This document shows positions 46,703 to 54,715 of a stretch of DNA of 64,000 bases, piece after piece. Source of the stretch: Paenibacillus sp. ACRRY (lineage in GTDB: Bacteria > Bacillota > Bacilli > Paenibacillales > Paenibacillaceae); contig NZ_JAKRNM010000010.1 of the NCBI RefSeq assembly GCF_022346995.1, forward strand, positions 94,624 through 158,623, read 5' to 3'. Each line of letters opens with the position of its first letter. Position 1 is the first letter of the stretch. The position numbers and the translations under genes were made by a program. The notes beneath the pieces are model-generated. The model had not been told where the DNA came from. It ran no database searches and worked only from the letters and a program-made list of their open reading frames with translations.

Positions 46703-47743
46703 ATGTTTGGATTCCGATTCGTGAAGTTTCAACCCAGTGAATATGTAATGAAAATTAAAAATGGCAAGGTGCAGCGTGAGGGTGTAGGATTGTCCTTTTA
46801 TTACTACGAGCCAACAACGTCGGTTGTTGTACTACCCGTATCGTCTGTGGATGTTCCTTTTATGTTCGAAGAAATTACGGCGGACTATCAAACGGTGACG
46901 GTTCAGGGCCAATTGAGCTATCGCATCGTGGACTACCTGAAAATAACGCAAAGCTTGAATTACACGTACAACTTACGCAAAAACAAATATATCTCTGATG
47001 ATCCTGGCAAGCTTGATCAACGTGTGATTACAACGGCCAAAGTATTAACCAAGAAGCACTTGGAGCGGATGCCATTGAAAGAGGCCATTCAATCCAGCGA
47101 ACGGCTTGCAAGCAGCATGAAACGTGAAGTCGTGCAAAGTGAGGAGCTTGAGAAACTGGGTGTTGAGCTGATGAGCCTATCCATTCTGGCCATTCTGCCC
47201 AATAAGGAAACGATGCGGGCGCTTGAGGCACAGGCACGGGAAGAGATTTTACGTCAGGCGGATGAGGCATTATATGTGCGCCGCAATGCCTCCATTGAGC
47301 AGGAGAGACGAGTGAAGGAGAACGAGCTCAATACGGAAATAGCTGTGGAAACGAAAAAGCAGCAGATCAGGGAGACACAATTACAGGCGGAGCGTTCGGT
47401 CAAACAAAAAGAAAATGAAATGGAGCAGGAGCAGCTTCAATTCAATACGGCCATGGAGGAACGGAAACAGCAGCTCATTGAATTGACCATTGCCAACCAA
47501 AATGCCGAAGCAGATGCGAAAGCCTATGAAATTGCTGCCGTTATGAGATCTTTGCAGGATGTTGAACCGAATGTACTTCAAGCAATGGCCAATATGGGAA
47601 TGAACTCGGATAAACTGATCGCGCTGGCATTTCAGGAATTGGCGGAGAATGCGGGAAAAATTGGTCAGCTCAACATTTCGCCTGATCTGCTGCAAGGATT
47701 AATGTCGACACCAGGAAGAGAGAAGGGAGGCCATGCACGATGA
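46703..47743 (+). CDS. SPFH/band-7 domain protein
   Basis: The 346-residue protein has an SPFH domain (~10-190; starting FVKFQPSEYVMKIKNGK and containing LDQRVITTAKVLTKKHLERM) and a long charged coiled coil (~190-280, Glu/Lys/Gln-rich), then a short C-terminal domain. No membrane helix precedes the SPFH domain, unlike flotillins, so membrane contact would be peripheral. SPFH proteins form large oligomers. It overlaps the next gene by four bases (ATGA), implying the two products act together. Confidence 0.9.
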   Translation: MFGFRFVKFQPSEYVMKIKNGKVQREGVGLSFYYYEPTTSVVVLPVSSVDVPFMFEEITADYQTVTVQGQLSYRIVDYLKITQSLNYTYNLRKNKYISDDPGKLDQRVITTAKVLTKKHLERMPLKEAIQSSERLASSMKREVVQSEELEKLGVELMSLSILAILPNKETMRALEAQAREEILRQADEALYVRRNASIEQERRVKENELNTEIAVETKKQQIRETQLQAERSVKQKENEMEQEQLQFNTAMEERKQQLIELTIANQNAEADAKAYEIAAVMRSLQDVEPNVLQAMANMGMNSDKLIALAFQELAENAGKIGQLNISPDLLQGLMSTPGREKGGHAR

Positions 47744-48765
47744 GACGGAGACACGCAAGTAAATCTTCACGTTCTCAACATGTTGACCAAACCCACCTTG
47801 GTGATGCCAAGCTGATTCTGGTCAAACGCAGAACAAGATTAGAAGAACTGGTGGTGCGTTATAACACGGTGCAGCAGGCCCAGTTTTACATTGAACGTCT
47901 TGGTGCCGATTTCAGCGATTATATTGAGGAGGATCGGCGTTATCGACATTCTGTGCAGCAGGCCCAGCTTCAGCTGGGTCAGCTTGGCCGGGTGCAGACC
48001 ATAGACCGGGAACATGTGCCTAATTTTATATTCGGAGAACAGGACATTGTTGTGGTTGTAGGGCAGGATGGACTGGTGGCGAATACGCTCAAATATGTGA
48101 CAGAACAGCCGCTCATCGGTGTGAATCCCGATCCCATGCGATGGGATGGAGTACTCCTTCCTTTTACGGTGGAGGATCTGAAGATGATAATCCCAGATGT
48201 CATGCGCAAGCAGCGTTCCTTGAAAGAAGTGACTTTGGCAAAAGTGGAACTTAATGATGGACAGTTTCTGTACGGGGTTAATGATTTGTTCATCGGACGG
48301 AAGACCCATGTCTCAGCCCGGTATGAAGTCCGTTTGGGTTCCTCGGTAGAACAGCAGTCATCGAGCGGTATTATTGTTTCCACAGGACTCGGATCGACAG
48401 GATGGTTTAAGAGTGTGATGGCTGGAGCAGCCGGCATTGTGGGGTCCGAAGCTTGGAAGCATATGCACATCAATGATGATGTTAACGCGGAACGCCCCGT
48501 TAGCCAAGGACATCAAATGGAAAACTTTGGGTGGGATGCACCCTATTTGTACTTTACAGTTCGTGAACCGTTCCCGAGCCGGACAACAGCAGTTAACCTG
48601 GTGTTTGGTCAGGTTCACCCGAAACAGCCTCTGCGGATCGTATCACAAATGCCCGAGGAGGGGGTCATATTTAGCGATGGGGTGGAACAGGACTTTCTCG
48701 AATTCAATTCCGGAGTGGAAGCTACCATTGGTCTTGCAGAGAAGCGGGGACGTCTCGTCGTCTGA
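47740..48765 (+). CDS. NAD-kinase-like protein partnered with the SPFH protein
   Basis: The 341-residue protein has a ~100-residue basic N-terminal region and then a divergent NAD/diacylglycerol-kinase fold. Family landmarks are FGEQDIVVVVGQDGLVANTL (GGDG replaced by GQDG), IGVNPDPMRWDGVLLPF, and GIIVSTGLGSTGWFKS equivalent to the DGxxxSTPTGSTAY loop. The aspartate of GGDG is kept. It may phosphorylate NAD or another nucleotide, or bind without catalysis. AAGGGAGG precedes the overlapping ATG. Confidence 0.75.
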   Translation: MRRRHASKSSRSQHVDQTHLGDAKLILVKRRTRLEELVVRYNTVQQAQFYIERLGADFSDYIEEDRRYRHSVQQAQLQLGQLGRVQTIDREHVPNFIFGEQDIVVVVGQDGLVANTLKYVTEQPLIGVNPDPMRWDGVLLPFTVEDLKMIIPDVMRKQRSLKEVTLAKVELNDGQFLYGVNDLFIGRKTHVSARYEVRLGSSVEQQSSSGIIVSTGLGSTGWFKSVMAGAAGIVGSEAWKHMHINDDVNAERPVSQGHQMENFGWDAPYLYFTVREPFPSRTTAVNLVFGQVHPKQPLRIVSQMPEEGVIFSDGVEQDFLEFNSGVEATIGLAEKRGRLVV

Positions 48766-48790
48766 TTGATTATTTCCACTTCGGGGTTTC

Positions 48791-48832
48791 TTGATCTCAA
48801 TCAAGGAAAATCCCGCTTTGCTGTTCTATGAT
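48791..48832 (+). promoter_or_regulatory. FNR box and -10 element of the cupin gene
   Basis: TTGATCTCAATCAA (48791-48804) is a perfect TTGAT-N4-ATCAA FNR site. Its centre is 32 bp from the centre of TATGAT (48827-48832), the class II (-41.5) activator geometry. The predicted start (~48839) lies 29 bp before the cupin ATG. The surrounding CGGGG...CCCG can also pair as a hairpin. Confidence 0.8.
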
Positions 48833-48867
48833 GAATTCATCTCAAGATTACAGAAGGAGGAATCATC

Positions 48868-49211
48868 ATGAGCAAGATTTCTTTGCAAACCGTCAAAGAC
48901 TTTCAGACCGAGCGTTTTACCAAACGCATTCTGTTTCAGCATAATGGTGTGGGGTCACGTTTGCGCTGCATTTCCTGCCAGGACAACAACTCCCTGTCCA
49001 TAAACATCTTGGATCGGATGTGCTGGTTCTTATGATTGAAGGAGAAGGAACAATTATATTGGATGGAGTCGAACAGAAAGTACAAAAGGAAGATGTAATC
49101 TGCTGTAGTGGAGAAGACACATTTGCTTTCCATAACACGGGAAACCATGAAGCCCGGTTGTTTGTTGTATTAAACAAAGTGCCTGATGAATCGTACGCCC
49201 GTGACATATAA
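48868..49211 (+). pseudogene. Cupin-domain protein interrupted by a frameshift
   Basis: ATG 48868 follows a strong AGAAGGAGG site and reads MSKISLQTVKDFQTERF... up to about 48950, then meets a stop at ~49036 in that frame. From 48945 another frame gives TFALHFLPGQQLPVHKHLG and on to LVLMIEGEGTIILDG, ending at 49211: a complete cupin with the H-x-H metal motif. Joining both needs one extra base near the GGGG run at 48951-48954, so a G5 to G4 deletion is likely. Joined, it is ~115 residues. The gene has an FNR-type promoter and intact ribosome site. Confidence 0.85.
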
Positions 49212-49273
49212 AATGGTTCGGAGTCACTCAAACTGTAGATTTCCATAAAAATTATCAAAACGCATACCAAGCA

Positions 49274-49321
49274 AAAAAACGTACTACACTCTCTTGAATG
49301 CAGAGTTGTAGTACGTTTTTT
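49274..49321. terminator. Bidirectional terminator between the cupin gene and the DUF59 operon
   Basis: AACGTACTACA-CTCT pairs with AGAG-TTGTAGTACGTT, with A6 before and T6 after, so it can serve both converging transcripts. Confidence 0.9.
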
Positions 49322-49363
49322 ATCGTGTCGATATGTTTATCAGGAGCCAGTTGGATTACCCAT

Positions 49364-49672
49364 TTAAAAATATCCGAGCATTTCCTTGGCTTCATTCGAC
49401 ATCATATCGGGAGACCACTGAGGTTCCCATACCAACTGTACATCTACATCTTTATGGTCTGTATGCTCCAGCAGTACCCATTTCACAGCACCGAGGATCG
49501 TATCATGCAGCGGGCAGCCTGGTGTGGTCAAGGTCATGCGGACCGAGACTCGTTCCGGCTCCTCCTGCACTTCATATACGAGCCCAAGGTCAACAATGTT
49601 AACGCCTAGCTCCGGGTCGTATACTTCCTTAAGATACTCAAACAGTGGATTGATCTGTTGCGTCTGTTCCAT
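49364..49672 (-). CDS. DUF59/MIP18 family iron-sulfur assembly-type protein
   Basis: ATG 49672 with GGAG ten bases upstream is preferred to GTG 49681. The ~102-residue protein has the family signatures VYDPELGVNIVDLGLVY and LTTPGCPLHDTI with the conserved cysteine. Such proteins (SufT, PaaD) help to mature iron-sulfur enzymes. It is the last of four genes in a minus-strand operon starting with two DUF2249 genes, a frequent companion set in nitrite/NO-reducing bacteria. Confidence 0.9.
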   Translation of the reverse strand: MEQTQQINPLFEYLKEVYDPELGVNIVDLGLVYEVQEEPERVSVRMTLTTPGCPLHDTILGAVKWVLLEHTDHKDVDVQLVWEPQWSPDMMSNEAKEMLGYF

Positions 49673-49697
49673 ATGTTCCACGCTCCATTTCTGTTTC

Positions 49698-50930
49698 TTA
49701 ATGTTGGAACACCCTTGCGATCATGAAGATATAAGCCATGGAGAAAATCGATAAAAGAGTACCACCGACCATCATCACCTCTGCCAGATTGATCAATACC
49801 CCACTGACAAGTAGAAGGCTGGAAGTAGCCATGGCAATCAAACCCCAGCTCACATGACGCTGATTTAACATACCAGCCATAAGAGGTGTTCCTGGTTTTC
49901 CGGCTTGCTTGCCATATTTGTGTGTCCACCATAAGAAGGGGACAATCTTCGAAGCATAACCCAGAATGGTTAATGAGACCCATCCACCAAGATAGACCCA
50001 GCCTGCCAGAAGGACTACCCGCGGATGAAGCAGCAGTTCAGGTCCTTGTGATGCATAGATTAACAGAGCGACCATTAATGCTGCCAGTGCACGGCTTACA
50101 TAGACTGACCAGCGTATGCCTGGGCCGGGATTGTTTTTGTGACGTTTCTCCTGTATTTGTTCCAAATGGTAGACGTACACAAGCATACCTGTTGTTAGCA
50201 GCAGGAGTGCGAGCCAGAGCAAGCCTCGTTTCATATCAGCTAGAAATGCCACAACGCCTGTAATGACAGCTGCATTCCACAACAACAGGACTATCTTTTG
50301 AAGCCGAACGGGATAATGATGCGAAAGATAGAACATGGGCAGCATTTTGTAGCTGAATCCTGTAATTAACATGCCGAACCAGCCGATCGTCCCCATCCAG
50401 ATATGAGCCCCGAATATTCGTTCATGCAGCCCGTTCCATTGGCCGAATGCAAAATTCAAGCCCATCAACATACCCGTCAGACCGGTAAGAACCAAATAAA
50501 GACAAGCACAAGCCGTACTTACCGTAATCGGATTCCATTGCGATGCTCGAAATAACGTGACCCCCATATTCCATCCGAACAACAGAATTCCAATCAGGGC
50601 ACAGGTAGCAAAACCTGCAAGCCAGCGTACATCTGCCTGAATGAATCCATACAGCATGCCAGTGACGCCAATGCTAAACATCACGTAATGGATGTAACCG
50701 AGCCTCGTACTGTAAATATCCGATTGCAAAATCACATGAATCAGTTGATATACAGCCCCCATGGCCAGCATGGTCGCCCATCCCAAGACAAACAGATGGG
50801 CATGGAACCATCCTTCCGGCCCTCGTAACTCGTCACCAAGCCAGCCTGTCAGGGACAGAAGGGAAAACGCATGGTACGCGATAAATCCGAGGATGCCTGT
50901 AACGATAAACCAAAATGGCAGCCTGGACAT
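49698..50930 (-). CDS. Heme-copper-oxidase-like 12-TM membrane protein (NorB/CcoN/NnrS-type), candidate NO handling
   Basis: The 410-residue protein has about 12 membrane segments. Several conserved-looking histidines lie in or near helices: GWFHAHLFVLGW, YQLIHVIL, LHERIFGAHIWMG, YLSHHYP and WWTHKYG. This resembles the core of heme-copper oxidases/NO reductases or NnrS. It is shorter than qNor and lacks a cytochrome c domain. Operon position with DUF2249 and DUF59 genes and the nearby nitrite reductase suggest NO reduction or detoxification; the exact activity cannot be told. Confidence 0.75.
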   Translation of the reverse strand: MSRLPFWFIVTGILGFIAYHAFSLLSLTGWLGDELRGPEGWFHAHLFVLGWATMLAMGAVYQLIHVILQSDIYSTRLGYIHYVMFSIGVTGMLYGFIQADVRWLAGFATCALIGILLFGWNMGVTLFRASQWNPITVSTACACLYLVLTGLTGMLMGLNFAFGQWNGLHERIFGAHIWMGTIGWFGMLITGFSYKMLPMFYLSHHYPVRLQKIVLLLWNAAVITGVVAFLADMKRGLLWLALLLLTTGMLVYVYHLEQIQEKRHKNNPGPGIRWSVYVSRALAALMVALLIYASQGPELLLHPRVVLLAGWVYLGGWVSLTILGYASKIVPFLWWTHKYGKQAGKPGTPLMAGMLNQRHVSWGLIAMATSSLLLVSGVLINLAEVMMVGGTLLSIFSMAYIFMIARVFQH

Positions 50931-50944
50931 GGCGCTTCCCTCCT

Positions 50945-51532
50945 TTATCCTTTTACAATTCTAAGCTTGGCTGTACCATCCGCCTGATCCTCTACGGTGT
51001 AAGAGCATCCGAGATTATTCAGTTCTTCCATCAAAAAGACAGGAACACGGTCATTATGAATGAGAACCATCTGCCCAGGCTCACAGCGCTTCAGTGCGGC
51101 GAGGGTTCTCATCATTGGCTGTGGCGGCTCCAATCCCCGGTTATCCAATGTGATGGTTGGGGACAGGGGCGTCTCATCAGAGCTGTAAATAAATTCAGTT
51201 GAGTCAGGCTCTCCGGTGCAGCCCGTAGGAGTTTCTTCCTGGTTCAGGTCTTTTGCAGTATGAAACGTACCTTCCTTGGACCACGTTTTATTTTTCCGGT
51301 GAACGAACGTGGTACGCCAGTGCTCAGCATTGACTCGTTCCGATGAATGGGAATAGCCTCTCATTTTTAGTATGCCGAGCAGGGGTGTCGGCTTGAAAGG
51401 CGCGTGGAGCACAAACACATCCATGGGGTCCAGCCCCTTGACGGTGTTCATGATGAGTTGGAACGGCTCAAGTTTTTTGCTTAAATGCGGCCGGACATCG
51501 AGTTCAATAATTCGGTTATCCGTTGAAGACAT
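50945..51532 (-). CDS. DUF2249 protein with C-terminal TusA/DUF2249-like domain
   Basis: The start at ATG 51532 is preferred (GGATGTGAG upstream) over ATG 51547. The ~195-residue protein has an N-terminal DUF2249-type domain (IIELDVRPHLSKKLEPFQLIM ... FVLHAPFKPTPL, quoted in short pieces) and a second similar domain near the end (LDNRGLEPPQPMMRTLAAL ... GQMVLIHNDRVPVFL). The second copy has the CPxP-like position as LEPPQP without cysteine. DUF2249 proteins accompany denitrification and hemerythrin genes; the biochemical role is unknown. Confidence 0.82.
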   Translation of the reverse strand: MSSTDNRIIELDVRPHLSKKLEPFQLIMNTVKGLDPMDVFVLHAPFKPTPLLGILKMRGYSHSSERVNAEHWRTTFVHRKNKTWSKEGTFHTAKDLNQEETPTGCTGEPDSTEFIYSSDETPLSPTITLDNRGLEPPQPMMRTLAALKRCEPGQMVLIHNDRVPVFLMEELNNLGCSYTVEDQADGTAKLRIVKG

Positions 51533-51580
51533 ATGGCTCACATCCATTCTGTAAGTTCGTGCTCTGTTTGGTCCACCAGT

Positions 51581-51814
51581 TTACAATTTACTGATTTTGA
51601 CCTGGAAGACAGACGGACCCTGTTCGATATATTCCCAGGTGAAACTGTCTGGATGAGTGGACTGAAATTGGAAGCGCAAAGGCACCGGATCATGGTCATT
51701 GATAAGCAGCATGGCCTCATTTTGCGGCAATTGTTCAAACGTCTCGAAGATGATTTTATGTTTCAGATGCGATGGATACTCGGTTGCGTTAATTGTTGCT
51801 GCATATGTGTTCAT
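51581..51814 (-). CDS. DUF2249 domain protein, first gene of the operon
   Basis: ATG 51814 is preceded by CAGGAGGAA; the longer frame to 51853 extends into the promoter. The 77-residue protein is a single DUF2249 domain (HKIIFETFEQLPQNEAMLL, INDHDPVPLRFQFQ, FTWEYIEQGP). It heads a four-gene minus-strand operon behind a perfect TGTGA-N6-TCACA site, so anaerobic induction is expected. Confidence 0.9.
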   Translation of the reverse strand: MNTYAATINATEYPSHLKHKIIFETFEQLPQNEAMLLINDHDPVPLRFQFQSTHPDSFTWEYIEQGPSVFQVKISKL

Positions 51815-51857
51815 AGGTTGTTCCTCCTGGATCGGTTTAGTGTGATGTTGCAAACTG

Positions 51858-51900
51858 AGTATAAAAAATATGTACGGTTCCCTGTGTGAGCGTGCTCACA
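51858..51900 (-). promoter_or_regulatory. Crp/Fnr-type class II promoter of the DUF2249 operon
   Basis: TGTGAGCGTGCTCACA (51885-51900) is a perfect TGTGA-N6-TCACA site with even longer symmetry (TGTGTGAGC/GCTCACACA). On the minus strand its centre is 32 bp from TATACT (plus-strand 51858-51863). Confidence 0.88.
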
Positions 51901-52004
51901 CATTTTGTTTTGTCATAATCTTGCCTCATTTTTTACGGATTCCTACCTGGAACCCGGATTGCGGGAGTTTTAGAAATAGGTCATGTGCATTATGTTTCAC
52001 TCAT

Positions 52005-52047
52005 TGTGATATTTTGCACAGTTACGTTACAAAGACATCCTTATATT
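52005..52047 (+). promoter_or_regulatory. Orphan Crp/Fnr-type promoter facing a hairpin
   Basis: TGTGATATTTTGCACA (52005-52020) matches TGTGA-N6-TCACA at nine of ten positions. The centre is 32 bp from TATATT (52042-52047) on the plus strand. The predicted start is ~52054. No protein gene follows on this strand; a stem-loop lies at 52080-52112. Together with the site at 51885 this fills the 51815-52203 gap. Confidence 0.55.
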
Positions 52048-52077
52048 TAGCGACAAGATGACAAGGTTGATACAACA

Positions 52078-52114
52078 AAAAGACCTTAACAACATGCTAC
52101 TCGTGTTAAGGTCT
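52078..52114 (-). terminator. Terminator of the Crp-like regulator gene (minus), possibly also of a small plus-strand RNA
   Basis: AAGACCTTAACA pairs with TGTTAAGGTCTT. On the minus strand it runs into TTTTTG, a good terminator about 90 bp after the regulator stop. On the plus strand the T-run is weak (CTTCTCATT). Confidence 0.8.
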
Positions 52115-52203
52115 TCTCATTCGTAATCAGCTGTTAGCATTCTATGTTCCTTCTATCTTCAATTTAAGACTTGGTCTACGAAGGGTAGCTTCCGTAATAT
52201 CGC

Positions 52204-52905
52204 TCAAGTGTCGCGTTGATGCTTCAAAGCTTGCAGATCATGGATGATAATCTGTCTCCGATCGACTTCGAGCAGATTTTCCTTGGTGAGCTGATTCAAC
52301 AAACGATTGGCGGTCTCCCTGGTCGTGCCAATGGAATTGGCGAATTCCTGGTGCGTCATGGGCAGGTTGATAATGATTTTGTGACCGGAAGGCTGACCGT
52401 GCTGCTCTGCCAACATCAGCAGGAAGGACAGCACGCGGTTCCGGACATCCTGGCCGGAGAGCACTTGCAGTTTATCCTGCAGTTCGCGGATCTTATCGCC
52501 GAGTACCCGCATTATTTTGATCGCAATGGATGGCGTATTTAGCATAAGACGTTCAAACAATCTGACCGGAATGGCAATCAGTTCAGCTGGAGTAATGGCT
52601 TCTGCTGTAGCGGGATAAGGATGGGTATTAAAGAACCCCGTATGTGGGAACATATCTCCCGTTTTCAGGAAGGAAACGATCTGCTCGTGCCCGTTCTCAT
52701 CCGTTTTATATGCTTTTACGATGCCGGTTCGGATAAAGAATACAGCTTCCTTTTCGCTGCCTTCGGCAAAAACAACCGTTTTTTTATGAATGCTTCTGGA
52801 AATGGCGATATCCTCAACCTGCTTCAATTCCTCAGGACTTAGATCCTGAAAAATGGGGAACTGTTGAAGAAACTCTGCTGCTGTATCTTTGTTTTCCCTG
52901 CGCAT
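52204..52905 (-). CDS. Crp/Fnr family regulator with Crp-type recognition helix
   Basis: The 233-residue protein has a cyclic-nucleotide-binding-type beta domain (~12-130), a dimer helix (~130-165) and a C-terminal HTH (~165-225). The recognition helix reads TTRETANRLL, with the Arg-Glu-x3-Arg arrangement of E. coli CRP that reads TGTGA. It has no cysteine at all, so it cannot bind an Fe-S cluster through Cys; heme, NO or another signal is possible. It is the best candidate to use the four TGTGA-N6-TCACA-type sites nearby. It is divergent from the YwiC-like gene. Confidence 0.9.
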   Translation of the reverse strand: MRRENKDTAAEFLQQFPIFQDLSPEELKQVEDIAISRSIHKKTVVFAEGSEKEAVFFIRTGIVKAYKTDENGHEQIVSFLKTGDMFPHTGFFNTHPYPATAEAITPAELIAIPVRLFERLMLNTPSIAIKIMRVLGDKIRELQDKLQVLSGQDVRNRVLSFLLMLAEQHGQPSGHKIIINLPMTHQEFANSIGTTRETANRLLNQLTKENLLEVDRRQIIIHDLQALKHQRDT

Positions 52906-52954
52906 TATGATTCTTCCTTTCTATATCCATATCAATTAGGAGGTCCATGGTGAA

Positions 52955-53677
52955 GTGACAGTACATAAAATTGTTATACCTCATGAACATGGCGGTTGGG
53001 CCATGGTAAGTGTACCTTTTGCGGCAGGCGTAATGGCCAGCGGACCACAGTGGCTGCATCTGCCACTATTCATGGCGTGGCTTGGACTATACCTGGCGGC
53101 TTACCCCTTGCTGCAATCTCTTAAAAGAAAAGCGGATCATCGCCGTCTGTACACATGGGCAGTGATATATGGAATGGCTGCAGTGGTATGTCTGGTACCC
53201 CCGTTAATCGGGCATCCTTCCATACTGGCATTTGCCCCGGTTCTTGTCCTATTATTGCTCGTTAATATCTGGCATGTCAGACACAAGGCTGAGCGTTCGC
53301 TCACGAATGATCTATGCGCGATGTTGATGTTCTCGCTTGGAGGTGCAGCAGCATATCTCATTGGATCGGGAGTATGGGATTACCGGATGGCGATCGTGCT
53401 GTTGTTTTCCTTTTTACATTTTACAGGAAGTACGTTCTTTGTGAAATCAGTCTTCCGGGAGCGAAACAACAAACGCTGGGTAACAATGACCCGTCTGCTG
53501 CATATCATCCTGCTCATCATTCCCGTCATCGCCGGATATCCATGGATGAGCTTAGCGTATATCTATTCAACTGTGCGAGCATTTGTATATGCTGGTCGCA
53601 CTTTGCGTCCGATGAAAGTGGGTATGATTGAGATTGCTGGAGCCGTGCAATTCCTGATGTGGTTTATTCTCTTTTAG
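52955..53677 (+). CDS. YwiC-like integral membrane protein
   Basis: The 240-residue protein has about eight hydrophobic segments and starts with the family phrase IPHEHGGWAMVSVPF, which is the hallmark of YwiC-like proteins. The start is GTG 52955, with AGGAGG ten bases before it. In Bacillus subtilis ywiC lies next to narK-fnr, so the family repeatedly sits in anaerobic nitrogen-respiration loci. The molecular function is not known. Confidence 0.85.
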   Translation: MTVHKIVIPHEHGGWAMVSVPFAAGVMASGPQWLHLPLFMAWLGLYLAAYPLLQSLKRKADHRRLYTWAVIYGMAAVVCLVPPLIGHPSILAFAPVLVLLLLVNIWHVRHKAERSLTNDLCAMLMFSLGGAAAYLIGSGVWDYRMAIVLLFSFLHFTGSTFFVKSVFRERNNKRWVTMTRLLHIILLIIPVIAGYPWMSLAYIYSTVRAFVYAGRTLRPMKVGMIEIAGAVQFLMWFILF

Positions 53678-53869
53678 TCAGCATCATTTTATCATAACGC
53701 GATATTAGAAATGAACGAGTGACATAGATCGCATGGGATGTGATGAGGAATACAGACGATCAGACAAGATATGTTGTATCTTGCAGCAGTGCTACCCGAT
53801 GTTTTTGCGGTAGCAAGCCAGGTTAATGAAAGGATAGATGTGATATAGACATGAGAGGGGATGACCCGA

Positions 53870-54601
53870 ATGTGGACTGCATTCATGTGGGGAGGCATCT
53901 CCGCTTCAGCAGTAATTATTGGTGCACTTGCTGCACTGTTTCTCAAGATTCCCAAACGAGTGATTGGCTGGATTATGGCCTTCGGTACCGGGACATTAAT
54001 TGGGGCAGCTTCATTTGAGCTGATTGGAGATGCATTGAATGATGGCGGAATTGTCCCGACAGCCATAGGGTTTACGGCGGGTGCTGTAGTGTACACCTTG
54101 TTCGACCTGCTTATTTCCAGTAAGGGCGGTGCCGGACGTAAACGTTCAGCACATTCGAAACCAGGAGGCAGCAGCCAAAGCGGGCTCGGCATTTTTGCAG
54201 GGACAGTGATGGATGCCATTCCTGAATCCATCATGCTTGGTGCTAGCTTGCTGGCCGGAAAGGGCGTGAGTGTGGTTCTCATCGTTTCCATATTCGTCAG
54301 CAACATCCCGGAGGGTTTGTCCAGCACGGTGGGTTTGCGAGGCAATCATTACACCAAGTCCAGAATCATATGGATGTGGCTTGGTGTACTATTGATTTCT
54401 GCACTTGCAGCCTTGTGCGGATATCTTTTTCTCAAACAGCTTCCGGATGAGATGGCTGCGGCCATTGGGGCATTTGCAGGCGGTGGTATTATAGCCATGA
54501 TCTGTTCTACCATGATGCCTGAAGCTTTTGAGGAAGGTGGTCCTGTCGTAGGTTTCATTGCTTCCATGGGGCTTCTTGTATCCTTACTGCTTGATCTGTA
54601 A
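53870..54601 (+). CDS. ZIP family metal transporter
   Basis: ATG 53870 is preferred because GAGAGGGG lies nine bases upstream, whereas ATG 53861 directly abuts that site. The 243-residue protein has about eight membrane segments, the loop SKGGAGRKRSAHSKPGG in the middle, and the helix V motif SNIPEGLSS corresponding to HNxPEG of ZIP transporters. The first histidine of that motif is replaced by Ser. Uptake of zinc, iron or another divalent metal is inferred. A GCTACC/GGTAGC hairpin lies in the leader near 53790-53820. Confidence 0.85.
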   Translation: MWTAFMWGGISASAVIIGALAALFLKIPKRVIGWIMAFGTGTLIGAASFELIGDALNDGGIVPTAIGFTAGAVVYTLFDLLISSKGGAGRKRSAHSKPGGSSQSGLGIFAGTVMDAIPESIMLGASLLAGKGVSVVLIVSIFVSNIPEGLSSTVGLRGNHYTKSRIIWMWLGVLLISALAALCGYLFLKQLPDEMAAAIGAFAGGGIIAMICSTMMPEAFEEGGPVVGFIASMGLLVSLLLDL

Positions 54602-54628
54602 GATCTCCGCGAAAAAAGCAACATAGCA

Positions 54629-54676
54629 AAAAAAGAGTATCCGCTCAAGTAATTTTGAGGTAAGGATACTCTTTTG
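54629..54676. terminator. Bidirectional terminator between the ZIP and YlbF-like genes
   Basis: AAAAGAGTATCC pairs with GGATACTCTTTT, with an inner CTCAA/TTGAG stem. The flanking genes converge on it. Confidence 0.92.
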
Positions 54677-54715
54677 CTTACCAATGCATATACATTGTTC
54701 CCCAGTGACCATTGA

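Noticed and set aside
48782..48815. Hairpin CGGGG...CCCG as a terminator of the SPFH operon
   Set aside because: It lacks a proper T-run, and its core is a perfect FNR box at the right distance from a -10 element, so I read it as a promoter site. It could still contribute to termination.
49298..49609. Plus-strand frames of ~90-100 codons across the DUF59 gene
   Set aside because: They have no ribosome site and overlap a well-supported minus-strand DUF59 gene.
53825..53840. TGTGATATAGACATGA as a further Crp/Fnr site before the ZIP gene
   Set aside because: The second half-site matches only three of five positions and no -10 hexamer lies at 32 bp.
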